Of a stretch of 64,000 nt of DNA, positions 1 to 11,536 are shown piece by piece. The position numbers were made by a program, and so were the translations under genes. A model generated the notes under the pieces. It searched no databases and was not told where the DNA came from. It saw nothing but the letters and a program-made list of their open reading frames with translations. Every line of letters starts with the position of its first letter. Position 1 is the first letter of the stretch. Source of the stretch: Daucus carota subsp. sativus (lineage: Eukaryota; Streptophyta; Magnoliopsida; Apiales; Apiaceae); the NCBI RefSeq assembly GCF_001625215.2, contig NC_030384.2, positions 45,108,390 to 45,172,389 of the forward strand. The letters are read 5' to 3'.

Positions 1-502
1 GGGTTATATTCACCCTTACTGTAGGGGTTGAGTGTTTCACCCCTACTGACAATTGGGATGGTTATATTCACTCGTATTGTGTAGTAGGGGTTGTTAGTGA
101 CAATAAGGGTTGAATATTTCAGCACTAAAGGAAATGCTGAAGATTTCAACTTGTTACTATTGCTTGATCCCTTTTTGAAGGCTCGTCATATATGCTTGGA
201 AGGGGTCTCACATCCCACACATCCATTGATCATAAATTAGGCCCAAAGTCATAACATAAAACTCTATCTTGAAAACTAAATTATACCTGATGACCTAATC
301 ACACATGAAAATAGTTTCAACACATTCAAAAACCAATTATGCACATTTTCTGAAAGAACCACATTAATAATATCACCCTAGTTAAATTAAAAAACATATA
401 AAATTCAAAAAAAATGGTACTATCATCCTAGTTAAATTAAAAAACATATAAAATTACTCCGTAAAGAATCCAATTACTCAAAAAATACATTTATGACATT
501 AC
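1..502. other. AT-rich non-coding stretch with local repeats
   Basis: No coding exon is recognisable here. A phrase of the type 'ggttatattcac' plus 'gtaggggttg' recurs in the first 120 bases. A unit of about 50 bases containing 'ctagttaaattaaaaaacat' is repeated in tandem at about 372-460. It could be an intron or flank of a gene beyond the left edge. Confidence 0.5.
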
Positions 503-550
503 CTTATTTAACAACTTGGATTTTTTCGGCTCTGGACTATTAGTAGGCAT
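503..550 (-). CDS. Possible first coding exon of an unidentified gene running off the left edge
   Basis: On the minus strand an ATG at 550 opens 16 codons, MPTNSPEPKKSKLLNK, ending at a good splice donor (AAG|GTAATG). Upstream (about 640-790) lies a GA/CT-rich stretch of the kind seen in plant 5' leaders. I do not recognise the peptide and found no second exon in the remaining 500 bases, so the rest of such a gene would lie outside the window. It could equally be a chance ORF. A longer overlapping minus-strand frame (508-756) matches no family I know. Confidence 0.2.
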
Positions 551-1927
551 CTTCTCCACTTGTGGTTTTGTGGGGAAGGAAATACTTTCGTAAACCAGCG
601 TTCTGCATATGCAATCAAAATCTTATGTATACTAGTTTTATAGCAATTCCCTATTCCTAATTGCATTAGGGTTTTGTAAAAGTTTGGAGAGAGAGATGAG
701 TGAGAAGAGAGCGTCGCCAGGGGAAGAGAGAGAGAGAGTGTACCTTCAGAGTCCAAGAGGAAGTCGCTGGAGAGAGAGAGAGTGCGAGATGAGTAAAAAT
801 CAACTAAACTAAACTAAATTTTAAGTCTTCCCTGAAAAATAATTATTATTTTAAAATATCATCAAATCAAGAAATGGTAAAAAAGTTGAGATAAAAAATG
901 TTGACTTAAATTATTTATTTTTCATATTTTAAAATGAGTAAATTCTAATATATAATATTTTTTTAATTTAGTTATGTCATTGTGGTCAATTATATTTTTA
1001 TAGTCTTATAAACTAAAATGATATTATAAAACTAAAAAGATATATCGATATATATATACCATAATAACATGACCTATTTATATAACAAATAAAATAACCT
1101 GAAATTTGTATACTTCATAGTACAAGGTTATGATAATATTAATATTCTCATATAATCAAATAAATTTCTAATAATGAAATTATTTTTAATGTTGTCCCAT
1201 TAAGAATTTAAACAAGTTATTACAATTGCTCAATCCTAATTACAAGCCATTCATTCTTCAATATTCACATTTTGTTTTTTAATTGTTTTGATTATTTTTT
1301 TTTTAAGAAAAATCAATTTAAATCGATTTTTGACTGACTAATCTGATTTTTGACCACATAATGCGATTTTGATCAAAAAGTTTGAAAACGATTTTTGACC
1401 CAATTAACGATTAGTGGTACGGAGTCCGCCCAAACAGCGATTAATCGGCGATTTATGCCGATTAATCGCTGATGTGTAAAACACTGCCTTCAGTTGCTTT
1501 CTGACTTGAGTGGTGGACAAATTTTTTAGGATTACATAATTCCAATTTCACTCGATTCAAATTCCAATTCCACTCAACATAACAACATAATTCCAATTTC
1601 ATTTGTAATAATATAATGAAAAATAATCTAAAAACTTTATGAAAATATATATTGTTAATGAACTGTTCGTATTTGGTTTGATATGTTCGTGAACAGTTCG
1701 TGTTCGGTTCGAGAATTACCGAACTCGAGTTCGGATAAGGAAAATTGTCCAATAAGGTTATCGAACAATGTCCGATTCGTTAAAATTTTGTACAATTTTA
1801 AAACTACAATTGCTAAAACTCATAGCACTGTATAGCAGAACCATCTTTGCATCTGTAGTAGAAGGTAAAGTGTGGATCAGTGGACTTTATAAATTTCTGA
1901 CTATTTCATTCTGCATGCTTAATTCAG
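551..1927. other. Gene-poor AT-rich region
   Basis: GA-rich tract at about 690-790, then long A/T runs. A perfect 14-bp inverted repeat lies at 1436-1470 within a stretch of degenerate 'cgatttttgac' repeats (about 1320-1470). No exon of the downstream ArfGAP-like gene was found here. Confidence 0.5.
1436..1470. repeat. Perfect 14-bp inverted repeat with 7-nt loop
   Basis: AGCGATTAATCGGC is followed after GATTTAT by its exact reverse complement. The flanks carry several 'gatttttga' repeats, suggesting a decayed small transposon or satellite-like piece. Confidence 0.7.
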
Positions 1928-3651
1928 TTTTTGGACATGAGCTCTTTGCAAGCCGTTTTACCTAATGGCCACATGCCTGCTTCCTTTATTGCTGCTGTGC
2001 CTGATCCTTGGTTTTCTCAGAATCCAATCACATATCCTGGCGGACCACAAGGTGAGTACTTGGTCACTTGGTGGTGCATCATATTGTATAACCCGTTTTT
2101 TGACCAGTCTGATTGTAGTAATGCAACTGCGCAGGTGACTTGGGATTATTTGGTGGGCCAGCACCAAGCACACAAATACTGTAAGATAGTTGACTTTTCG
2201 TAGTTTCCTTTAGATCTAGAGAGAATGATTGTCTGATACTTAGATTTCTCACTAGTTCTTTTTCCTTACCACTGAAACTACCCGTATTGGATAATCTATA
2301 CTAATACGGGAAATATATCAAAAGCATCATTCACTCGTTTGAAATGTATCAAAATCATCATTAAACAAAAACCTGACTCAAATGGATCACTCATTACAAA
2401 AATTTATATCAAAAATATCATTGTATCATTAGTTGAAATTCTAAAAATATTATATATTGAGTTTTGCACATTGTTTACGAATGGTATTACATGCAAATGA
2501 AAGATTCAGAGTTCTAGTATTTTAGACAATATTTTTAGATTTTTAAAATTTATGTACTATTTATTTTTAATTTTTTGATTGTTTTATTTGATTTAAATAA
2601 AAATAAATAGTATAAAATTTTTTAAAAATGTAAAAATATTTTCTAAAATACTAGAACTCAGAATCTTTCATTTGGATGTAATACCATTCATAAAAAATGT
2701 GTGGAACTCAATATATAATATTTTTAGAATTTCAACTAACGACGCAATGATATTTTTGATACAAATCTTTGTAATGAGTGACCCATTTGAATCAGGTTTT
2801 TGTTTAATGATGATTTTGATACATTTTAAACAAGTGAATGATGCTTTTGATATTTTTCCCATACTAATACTAAGCTATAATAAACTGTGATGCTCAGACT
2901 CTCAGAAAACCCCGCCGTACCCATGTCCACAGGACACGACACTGACAATGGGATCCAGGTCTGAACGTCATCCAGAAATCAAACTCTTCATATTAGACAA
3001 CCTATCATTAATTTCAGTGCCCTTCTCTAAGAGGAAGAGAGGAATAAGGAAATATATGAAGAAACATAGATGAAATGGATGTAAAAGGAGAAAAGAAGCA
3101 ACTCTTGATTTGATTTGTGCAGTTGTTTGTTATGCAGTATAATAGAATGATAGGTATTTATTTCTAAGAAATATCATATTAATTAAAAATAATAATTGCA
3201 GTGTCCAAATTCAAGGGTTGGATCCTTATAAAATGTGTCCTCAAGTCTTTAATGTTGTGGTTACATCATATTAATGAAAAATAATAATTGCAGTGTCCAA
3301 ATCCAAGTGTCGGGTTTGCCTTTGGGATAACTTCTTTGTTTCTGCATGTTTGTTGTTTATGATTCATATGCATTTACTAGCACACAATTTACCTTTATTA
3401 TGTAATATTAGCCCTTAAAGAATTATGATGAGAAAAAAAATCATCATTTTTGAAGTATTACATTTTTATGTGTTTGTTCATATTGTATACTTAAATTTAG
3501 TTTATGTTCTTTTCTTGTTTTAGAATTCTCTGTTTTTATATTTTGCATTTAAACATCATCTCTAATTTTTCTGGGTTTTTTTCTTAAAATTTTCAGGGGT
3601 GTTGCATCTCACGAGCCTGTGGCACAAACCGGAGGAAATCCTTTTGCGTAG
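1928..3651 (+). CDS. AGD14-like: C-terminal exons of an AGD14/ZIGA4-type ArfGAP (5' part not in window)
   Basis: Three exons join in frame: 1928-2051, 2135-2180 and 3597-3651 (stop TAG). They encode a 74-residue tail beginning FLDMSSLQAVLPNG and ending QTGGNPFA. As I remember it, Arabidopsis AGD14 (ADP-ribosylation factor GTPase-activating protein) ends with FLDMSSLQGALP and a final TGGNPFA, so the family call rests on both ends of the tail. Family members act in vesicle trafficking through an N-terminal zinc-binding ArfGAP domain. That domain and the long Ser/Pro-rich middle are absent from the 1.9 kb upstream. The gene therefore either starts beyond the left edge with a long intron or is a broken-off 3' copy. 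Donors GTGAGT and GTAAG and acceptors GCGCAG and TTTCAG are sound. The second intron (2181-3596) holds a hairpin transposon. Confidence 0.72.
2298..2873. mobile_element. Hairpin-type MITE in the last intron of the ArfGAP gene
   Basis: The left arm (about 2298-2520) and right arm (about 2655-2873) are long imperfect reverse complements meeting at an A/T-rich centre near 2580. The ends read 'ctaatacgggaaa' and, reversed, 'ttagtatgggaaa'. There is no coding capacity; short ORFs on both strands are shadows of the symmetry. The superfamily is unclear and a TA target duplication is possible. Arm divergence indicates an old insertion. Confidence 0.7.
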
Positions 3652-5535
3652 AATTTGATAGTATATTTGTTCTTTTCTTTTAGTTTAGTGTTATCCGCGT
3701 TTGGTTTGCCTGTGAAGTTGATAATGTTTTATCTGTGTCATTATTTTCACTTTGCAGTCTAATAAACGTTGCTTTTAATAGTTTCGGTTTTTAAAGGTGT
3801 TTTTCCTACTGAAGGGCATTGCTGTTTGCTAATATGTCTTCATTATCTGTTTTCTCCTATGAAGTTGCACATGATTTATTTTTATTTCATGACCTGCAAG
3901 TAAATTTTACGTTCACTATGTTATTACTGGGAGTCCCATTTCTTTAGACAGAAGCCCACCACCATTTCCGCCCTTGAGTTCCAAAACTCATTTTTGAAAG
4001 GCTGTTGCTGTCTTGAGCATAAGACCTCAAATTTTGCCATATTTTCTAACATTCGCCAGCTTTTGAGCATTTCTACCCCCATTCCAATTGGGTTCGTATA
4101 ATATATAATAGAAAATACAGTTACTAGAACATTAATTTAATGTAAACTCTAACAATAATTCTTATTTTTGTGTTTTGTTATTATTATAATATTAACTTCA
4201 AATGCATTTGGAGAGAATAATGTGAGAGTGAAAAAAGAGTGAGGTGAATATTGTAGTACTAAATATTAAAGTGAGGAATGATTTTTTTTAATATTTAAGT
4301 TTATAACCTTTTAACTATTTCTCAAAAGTAAGGAATGTGTGTCTTGACTTTTTATGAAATGATGATTGGCAGATAGTGTCAAGTTTTACCAAATTATAAT
4401 TTTGAATGTAATCATAAGCTTATAGCTAATCTGTCGAAGACAGTCACGTAACTCGATCAGTTCTTGTAACCTTTTACGTTTGTAACCTCCTTTTATGTGC
4501 TAATCATATCTGAAATTTATGCTAAACATCCATACACTTAATAAATTTCAAATAATGTAAGGATTGTGTTTGAGATTTTGTACTTCATTTTAAAATTTAG
4601 ATTTTAAGTGATATGATTTGAGATATTATTTTAAATTTTAAATTTAATACTACCATTTGTATATTTAGGATTTCAAATGAAATCCAAATTCAATTTTTTA
4701 AATGAAATTCAAGTTCTCAGAGCATAAAAATAATTTTTTATTTATAATAACGTAAAATAATAATAAATATTTTTTAAATATTAACAACAATTATAGTCAA
4801 TGTTTTTCATGTTAGGATAGTCAATATTACTTGAATACAATATCTTACATGTTTAACAAATTTTATCTTATTATTTGTTTTTTTTTTTGCCACAATCTAA
4901 TTATTAATTTATACCGATTTAGTGACCGGGAGATGCTCGTAATGATTCTTTAGTTGCTGGATTCTCCCAAGATTTTGGTTTCCTTCTCCAAGTGAACCCG
5001 GCAAGATTTTAATGGGAATGACATAGTAATGTGTAGCTTTTGGCTTACTAGAAACCCTTTTTCCATTATTAACAAGGCAATATAAATGAATGTAACATTT
5101 TTAGATTCCCATACCACCAATAACAAATGTTCAATAAAAATTTAGAAAAAACAAAAAGCTCAATAAAAATCACTTTTGCAAGTTGTATTGAAACTGCTAC
5201 AAACCCATGTCTTGTAAGCACAAATATACAAATCTTTAACTTGATATATGGTTTGGTAGAGGGACTTGCACATCAAGTTGTAGCTCATAGATTACTGCCC
5301 CATCAATTGCGCTCCAGATGCGGAATACACGACAGCCTTCTTAATACTTTCAGTGTAATGCTACAAATGCTGAAGGAAGTTTTTTCACTAGGATATTGGG
5401 CACGGTTGGCAAATGGCATCGAAAAGGGGAGACGGGTGTAATCAGCTCATACGGAGACTCTTTTGACACTTGTCCAGTAAACTTTTCTTGATATGAAAGG
5501 ATTCTACCTAAATATCAATATTGCCGTAATGTGCA
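3652..5535. other. Intergenic region between the ArfGAP tail and CS26
   Basis: The first few hundred bases probably form the 3' UTR of the ArfGAP gene, with a possible AATAAA-type signal near 3762. The last 300 or so probably form the 3' UTR of the convergent CS26 gene. The middle is AT-rich without recognisable genes; an ORF at 5127-5441 has no family resemblance. Confidence 0.5.
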
Positions 5536-8500
5536 TTATACTTGCATCCTTTGCATCTCCTCATGTATAGAACCAAAAAGAACAGTGGAAATATACCTCT
5601 CACCAAAGCTTGGAAACACAACCTGTATAATTACATCATGGTTAAATCTTTCATCTGTTTCAAAGAACGGGCAGAAGCAGTCTAAACATTTGTTACTTAA
5701 TATAGCACAAAAGCCAAAATAAGGACATATAACCAAAATGGTAGGTGCGTTGAGAGGAAAGTCTGACAATTTATTGTGCAGAGCATATAATTATCGAGCT
5801 ACGTGAAGAAAGTGGTGAGTGGGTAAACTTTGCTGGAATACAACCCCCGCCTATATGAAGCACAGATCTTAAATACGAGAATATTTTGAGGTTATGCGAA
5901 GTATTCACTCACTGCAATGAGCTTTCCAGCATTTTGAGGTCTCTTTGCAATGCGTATAGCTGCTGCTGCCGCCGCTCCAGAAGAAATACCAACCTAGGAT
6001 AAAGGAAATTGAAACATAAATAAAAAACCAAAGGCAGGCAAAGATGGTAATACTTGCACAGCACATACAAAAATTGGTGTAGGTAATGCAGCCATATTAA
6101 ATTATGATATCCAGTTAAAGTTTATGCTCTTCAGTGTTCAGCCAACTACTTCAATACAACACAGTTGAGATAATAAGAAACCATTTTAGCCAAAATATTA
6201 CAATTGGTAGTTCAGCCAACTACATCAATACAAAACAGTTGAGATAATAAGAAACCATTAGCCAAATCATTACAATTATTTTAAACCAAAAAGTCCTCGT
6301 TGGCATATAGTTCTGAACATTCAAGGGAAAACCCTTGGCAGATTAAAATTCATTGAGCAATCAACGTTTCTACATCTAGTTCTAGCCATCACATTATAAT
6401 CTAGCAAACTTATGATTCATGAGTGGGCAAATAAAAAAAAAATTCTTAAAACGTACTAGTCTGAGAAACTTTTACTACCAAAAGTAGTGTAAAAAAATTA
6501 AAGCAGGCAGTTCATGCTATTACACTAATAGCTCCAGTCCCAACCGGCAACAGATTAACAATTGCTGATAATATAGTTGATAAAAAGACACATTAAATAC
6601 TCGTCCTAACGACTTGACAAAAAAACTCATCTTACCAGCAAACCTTCCTCTAGCGCCAATTTTCTTGCCATTTCAACAGCTTCTTTATTTGTTACCTATA
6701 TTTTGTGTGATATTAAGAAACAATTAAGAAAAAATAAATTCACATGCACGTACTAAATATAAGGTTAGGCAGAAATATTAAATAATGAAACAAATCATAT
6801 ACATCTTTCTATAGCACGTTCAATCAATCTTGATAGTTGAGACTAGAGCAGCTATAATATCCTGTGTTTTGTATTTCAATTTATTTACCTTCAAGACTTC
6901 GTCAAGCAAATTAACATCCAATATTTTTGGCACATAACCTGCATTGATGCCTTGTTTTGGTGAGCAGTGAAGTCATAAAAATAACAATAGTAAGAGCCAT
7001 ACATTCATATTGTGAAAATATGTATATATTCTTCAACCTGGGTTTTCTCCAGATATAATACTTCTTTCTGCAGGCTCAACTCCAATTACCTACTATGACA
7101 ATATCAGAAAATTAATAATTTAGCATGATGAACAAGAAGAAAAATTAAGAACACGCAGTACTTCCACCTTGGCAGATACTTACTTACTCAATACAAAAAT
7201 ATACATGAATCATCATTAAGGATTCGTATGCCATACATACACTCAGGTTCATACAAACACATACAGATTGTTCACATTAAATTACAAAAACCTAGTAGAC
7301 TGGTGCATACACACGCATTCCTATCAATGTTCATGTGTCATTGTGTGAGACGCGTGGGGGATTCTATGTGAGCCCACCATATGACATATGACAGTATGAG
7401 CTAGGGCATTGGCCTCAAACTTTTATGATACACTTGCGCTTCAAAAGAAGATGTTATTATTATTCTAGTTCATAATAATAATTATAATTGAATTGTTGTA
7501 ATCAGAATATAAGGAAATGAAAATATGCCATTACTTAATTAAAAATCTACAAAATGACATCTTTAACAAAAGAAAATCTCTAACTGGGAAAAATGACATC
7601 TTTGCACAGGTAGAAATTAGTTATGAGAAGTGGGTCATTTAATGATGATGCTACTGTTACTAAGTTGAGATTATTAGTTTCTTCTCAATACAGAAGTATA
7701 AATAGTGAAACCTTTACTGAAGAAGTATAACAACCTTGATGTGTTCATTCATCATTTTCAAGTAACGCCCAGTTCCAGTAACGGTTCCACCAGTTCCCAT
7801 ACCTGCTACAAGTATGTCAACGGTACCCAAAGTATCCTCCCATATTTCAGGTCCTGTAGTCTCAAAATGGATCTGTAATAGTTTTATTCAATATTTAAAT
7901 CCCGACTGAATTCAAAATCAACAAGATCAATATTGCTCAAAATTTTAGGCAGACAACCTTTGTATTGTTCTCATTATCAAACTGTCTAAACATGTGTGCA
8001 TTTGGCGTGCTTCGAACAATTTCTTTGGCCTTATCAACAGCACCATTTATACCTTGTGTTGGGTCTGTCAAAACAACTTTTGCTCCGAATGCTCGTAAAA
8101 GGATTCGTCTCTCAATATTAATGGATGAAGGCATGGTGACTACAACTTGATATCCCTTTACTGCTGCTACAAATGCAATAGCAAGTCCTGTGTTTCCGCT
8201 AGTTGGTTCAACTAATATACTCTGTATAAAGATGGAATGTAATTGTTAATGACATACTATTAGCATTTTAATAAGTTGCCTACTCTTTTCCTATCTGTCT
8301 AGAAACATAAACCATACTGTGACTATTATCCTCCACTCTTAAGAATTAAAAAAGGATTAGTGTTTAATTTGTTGCTAGTTTGCCTTCCTCTCGCTGTAAG
8401 CAATCAAGCTATTGCTTATTATTAAATATATAAGAAAAATCTAACCTTCCCTGGTGAAATTGCTCCACTTTCTTCAGCTTCAGAAATCATACTGTAACCG

Positions 8501-9525
8501 ATTCTGACATGTAATTGGATTCATAAGCAATGTGCTAACCAAGGTATTGCAATATTTGGAGTTTATGTGAAATATGTTCATCTTAAGAGGTGACAAGTGG
8601 AGCTTATCTTATATTTTCACCTAAGAGATGGTGCAATAAATAGACCAGTTATTCAGTAGTAAGTAGGCTCTAAGAGTTGAGAGACATGGGTTAAACATTA
8701 CCTGTCTTTTACAGTTCGGCAGGGTTCCATACTCTCGAGTTTTGCAGCAATATTTGCTACACAGCCTTCTGTTACCTTATTAAGATATACCATCGGTGTT
8801 CTCCCAATCAACTACATCAGATAATCACAACTGCTCAAATCAGTCAAATATTCACAGTTAATTTGAAGTTTCATTATGAGTTAGCTGACTTTTCGAAGGG
8901 GACGTCAGATTCAACAGAGATTTTAGACATTTCGATTATCTACTAGCATCATTACATATGAAAGTGCGTAAGCAAATGAGACATGATTTTAATTTTTAAG
9001 TATATAAGATAATGAGCTAGTAAAAATAAAATTTGTGCTAATTAATTGACACGTAAATACAGTATACCCAGAGAGAGAGGGAGAGAGGGGGAGAGGGGGA
9101 GAGAGAGAGAGAGAGAGAGCGAGAGGGAGGGAGGGAGGGAGAGGGAGATGGAGAGAGAGGGGGGGGGAGCGAGCGAGAGAGAGAGGGGGGGAGCGAGAGA
9201 GAGAGAAAGAGAGGGAGGGAGGGAGCGAGAGAGAGAGAGAGAGCTGATGAGTAAAAGAAACGACAAGAAAGAAGGGGGAAACCTGGGTGACATCTTCGGC
9301 AATATTGACAGTGTCGAAGTCAGAAGGTGCTGCTGCAGCTGATGTGGGCTTGTAAGAAACACAATTTCTACTAGTTGCGAGAAGATAAGCTCTACTGCGG
9401 TGTTTATTGTATCTGTTATTACGGGGAAGAGTAGAATTGCAGAAAGAGATACATTGAGAGTGGCGAGAGGAGACGATAGGCGTGGAGAAAGAAGATGAAG
9501 AAATTGTAAAAGATAACACCCCCAT
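5536..9525 (-). CDS. CS26: Plastid S-sulfocysteine synthase / O-acetylserine(thiol)lyase homologue CS26
   Basis: PLP enzyme of the cysteine synthase family. CS26 makes S-sulfocysteine from O-acetylserine and thiosulfate in the chloroplast. Ten exons, all frames checked: 9525-9283, 8811-8702, 8503-8446, 8221-7958, 7872-7735, 7089-7038, 6938-6889, 6695-6636, 5993-5913, 5622-5536; 380 aa. Residues 1-70 are rich in Ser, Arg and Ala, as in a transit peptide, before NIAEDVTQ. The PLP lysine is K116 in TVKDR, the substrate loop PTSGNTG is at 143-149, the phosphate-binding loop GTGGT at 251-255, and SSGAA begins at 329. The loop after ISGENPG runs directly into YVPKILD, lacking the HKIQGIGAGF-type segment of ordinary cysteine synthases. 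That short loop, [16 protein letters not shown] and the N-terminal motif match CS26 as I recall it rather than OASA/B/C. Intron 1 contains a long GA repeat. Confidence 0.9.
9064..9243. repeat. (GA)n/(CT)n purine tract in CS26 intron 1
   Basis: About 180 bases are almost purely GAGA or GGGA on the plus strand, hence a polypyrimidine tract in the CS26 pre-mRNA, ending about 40 bases from the exon 1 donor. Ser/Leu- or Glu/Arg-rich ORFs across it on both strands are artefacts of the repeat. Confidence 0.9.
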
Positions 9526-11016
9526 TCAAGAATGAGAGAGAGAGAGGGGTTTTTCAGAGGTTTTTGTAATCGGATAAATCTATACATTCCACCTATACAT
9601 ACACGCACAGAGTTTAATTTGTGAAATATCATAATTTTTTGAGTTTGTCTGAAATTATTCAAATTTTAATATTTTTTTCAAAATATTCGGTGCAATCTCA
9701 ATTACAACTTGTATTAAACCAGCAATCACGTTGAGAACTTTTACTTCATCGTCGAAAATAAAATATAAATATTTTTACAAAATCTTCTAACATAAATTGA
9801 TTTTATTTTTATGTGTGACGCGACTTCATATAATTGAAATGACAAAACTATTATGTTTCAGGATTTTTAATATGAATAATTATCTCAAATTTAAGAAAAA
9901 ACGTTGTCACCTAAATTCATTTCTTTATCTGTTATTTTAAAGAGTACATTTTGTATTTTAATACGATTCATTAACATGAAATACTTATGATAAAAGATAT
10001 TATAATCGATAGTAGGTGTGAATATAAAAAAAATTCAATATTTTTATTGAACATAATTAATTTGATCATCACAAATATCATTTATCACAAATATCATTTA
10101 TGAGAATTATTACGAGAATTGAATTATATAATTTATTTTAAATTAAGTCTAAACTATAAAAATATTTTATAGATGTTAGTACAAAACTGTATTCTTTAAT
10201 TTTTTGCTAATCAATTTAACTAAATTCTTTAAAATCGATACCAATTTAATTGTTAATAACCGAATCAAGCTTATTAAACAAATGTAATAAAATACTTAGA
10301 AATTCTATTTCAAGATTTATTAATCTCCAAAAATATATTCCAAATTAAAGAAAAACACGTATCAAACTCCTAAAATTTACTCTCTTGGGTGCTTGTTGGT
10401 GGGTCAATTTGCGGGACCAACAGTTTCTTCATCTTTGCTGGACTAATTTTGAAACAACTGCTCCACTCAACTAGCGGAATTTTTAAGAGATCGGTTAGGT
10501 TTGTTAACGAGCATCAAATAAATTTTTTAATAAAATAGGCGAAGTATCATTCTTCAGATTCCTAATCCATGGTTTTATCGTTCAAACCAATCTACATCTA
10601 ACTACCCTGAAAATAAAATAAAGTAATCTCCATCAAGATTTAATTTTTAATTTACACGAGTCAGAATTATAATTTAAAAATTACACTACGAGTCCGGTTT
10701 AAGAACTACCCTACTGTAAAGAAAAACGTTACTCGTGGCCATGTGGAAAATAAATTATAATCTTGAATTACACAACGCGAACCCAATTCTTATCCGCAGT
10801 TGGAGCTATATGCACGTAAATAAATAAATTTATAGAACGAGAAAAAAACAAAATTGAGAAAAAAATTGATAAAAGAATTATCTGATTATTTGATTTTGTT
10901 CGCAAATAAAATCATTAATCAAAGAATCGAAATTCGAACGAGACCCCACGGTCTCTTCTTTTCTACCTACCAAGAAAAGCAAACATCAATTCCATTGTGT
11001 GTATACTTTATGTGTG
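9526..11016. other. Shared upstream region of the divergent CS26 and CBR1 genes
   Basis: About 1.5 kb, very AT-rich, without recognisable genes or named repeats. It must contain both promoters; only the CBR1 TATA box is clear. Confidence 0.55.
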
Positions 11017-11024
11017 TATAAATA
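11017..11024 (+). promoter_or_regulatory. Probable TATA box of CBR1
   Basis: TATAAATA lies about 520 bases before the CBR1 ATG. Allowing for a 5'-UTR intron (about 11140-11525, acceptor GATCGCAG), this gives a leader of ordinary length. Predicted from sequence only. Confidence 0.55.
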
Positions 11025-11536
11025 GGATTAGATACTGCATCCTTTTGTATGAACTGGTATATTTTCCTCACCTACTACGATTATTCTTTAGCCCTGTTGA
11101 CAAACAACTGCTGCCCAGACTTTCAGTTCCTCGTTTAAGGTACTAATTTTGATTTTGCACTCCATTTTTTCAGAATTTAATCTTTATGTGATTTTTGATT
11201 TGTGGGTACTTCTGTTATTTTGATTGCTTAAAATTGTTGTTTTTATCTGTTTGTTTGATGGGGTTGTTAAAGTTGAATCTTGGAGATTTCCCAACTTTGT
11301 GTACTCTGATCTTGATTCTTGTTGACCTGGTGGACTCAGTCAGCTAATTGAACTGATGGGTGTTTTTTATATTGACTTGTTATGATTAAGAGATGTTTTG
11401 CAATTCGAAGGGGATGAGTTTCTATGCTTTATATACACTGTACCTAATTGCATATTCCATATGTATCATTTAATTTTGTTTCTTTTAAGTACTTCTTGAT
11501 TCAAACTGTGATGTTGTGATCGCAGGCCTTGAAACT

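Noticed and set aside
2668-2890. Overlapping ORFs on both strands in the ArfGAP intron
   Set aside because: They come from the arm of a hairpin MITE and mirror each other.
5127-5441. 104-aa plus-strand ORF
   Set aside because: No resemblance to any family and positioned in the probable 3' UTR zone of the convergent CS26 gene.
9042-9662. Long Ser/Leu-rich and Glu/Arg-rich ORFs on both strands
   Set aside because: They are translations of the (GA)n tract and of CS26 exon 1 in the wrong frame.
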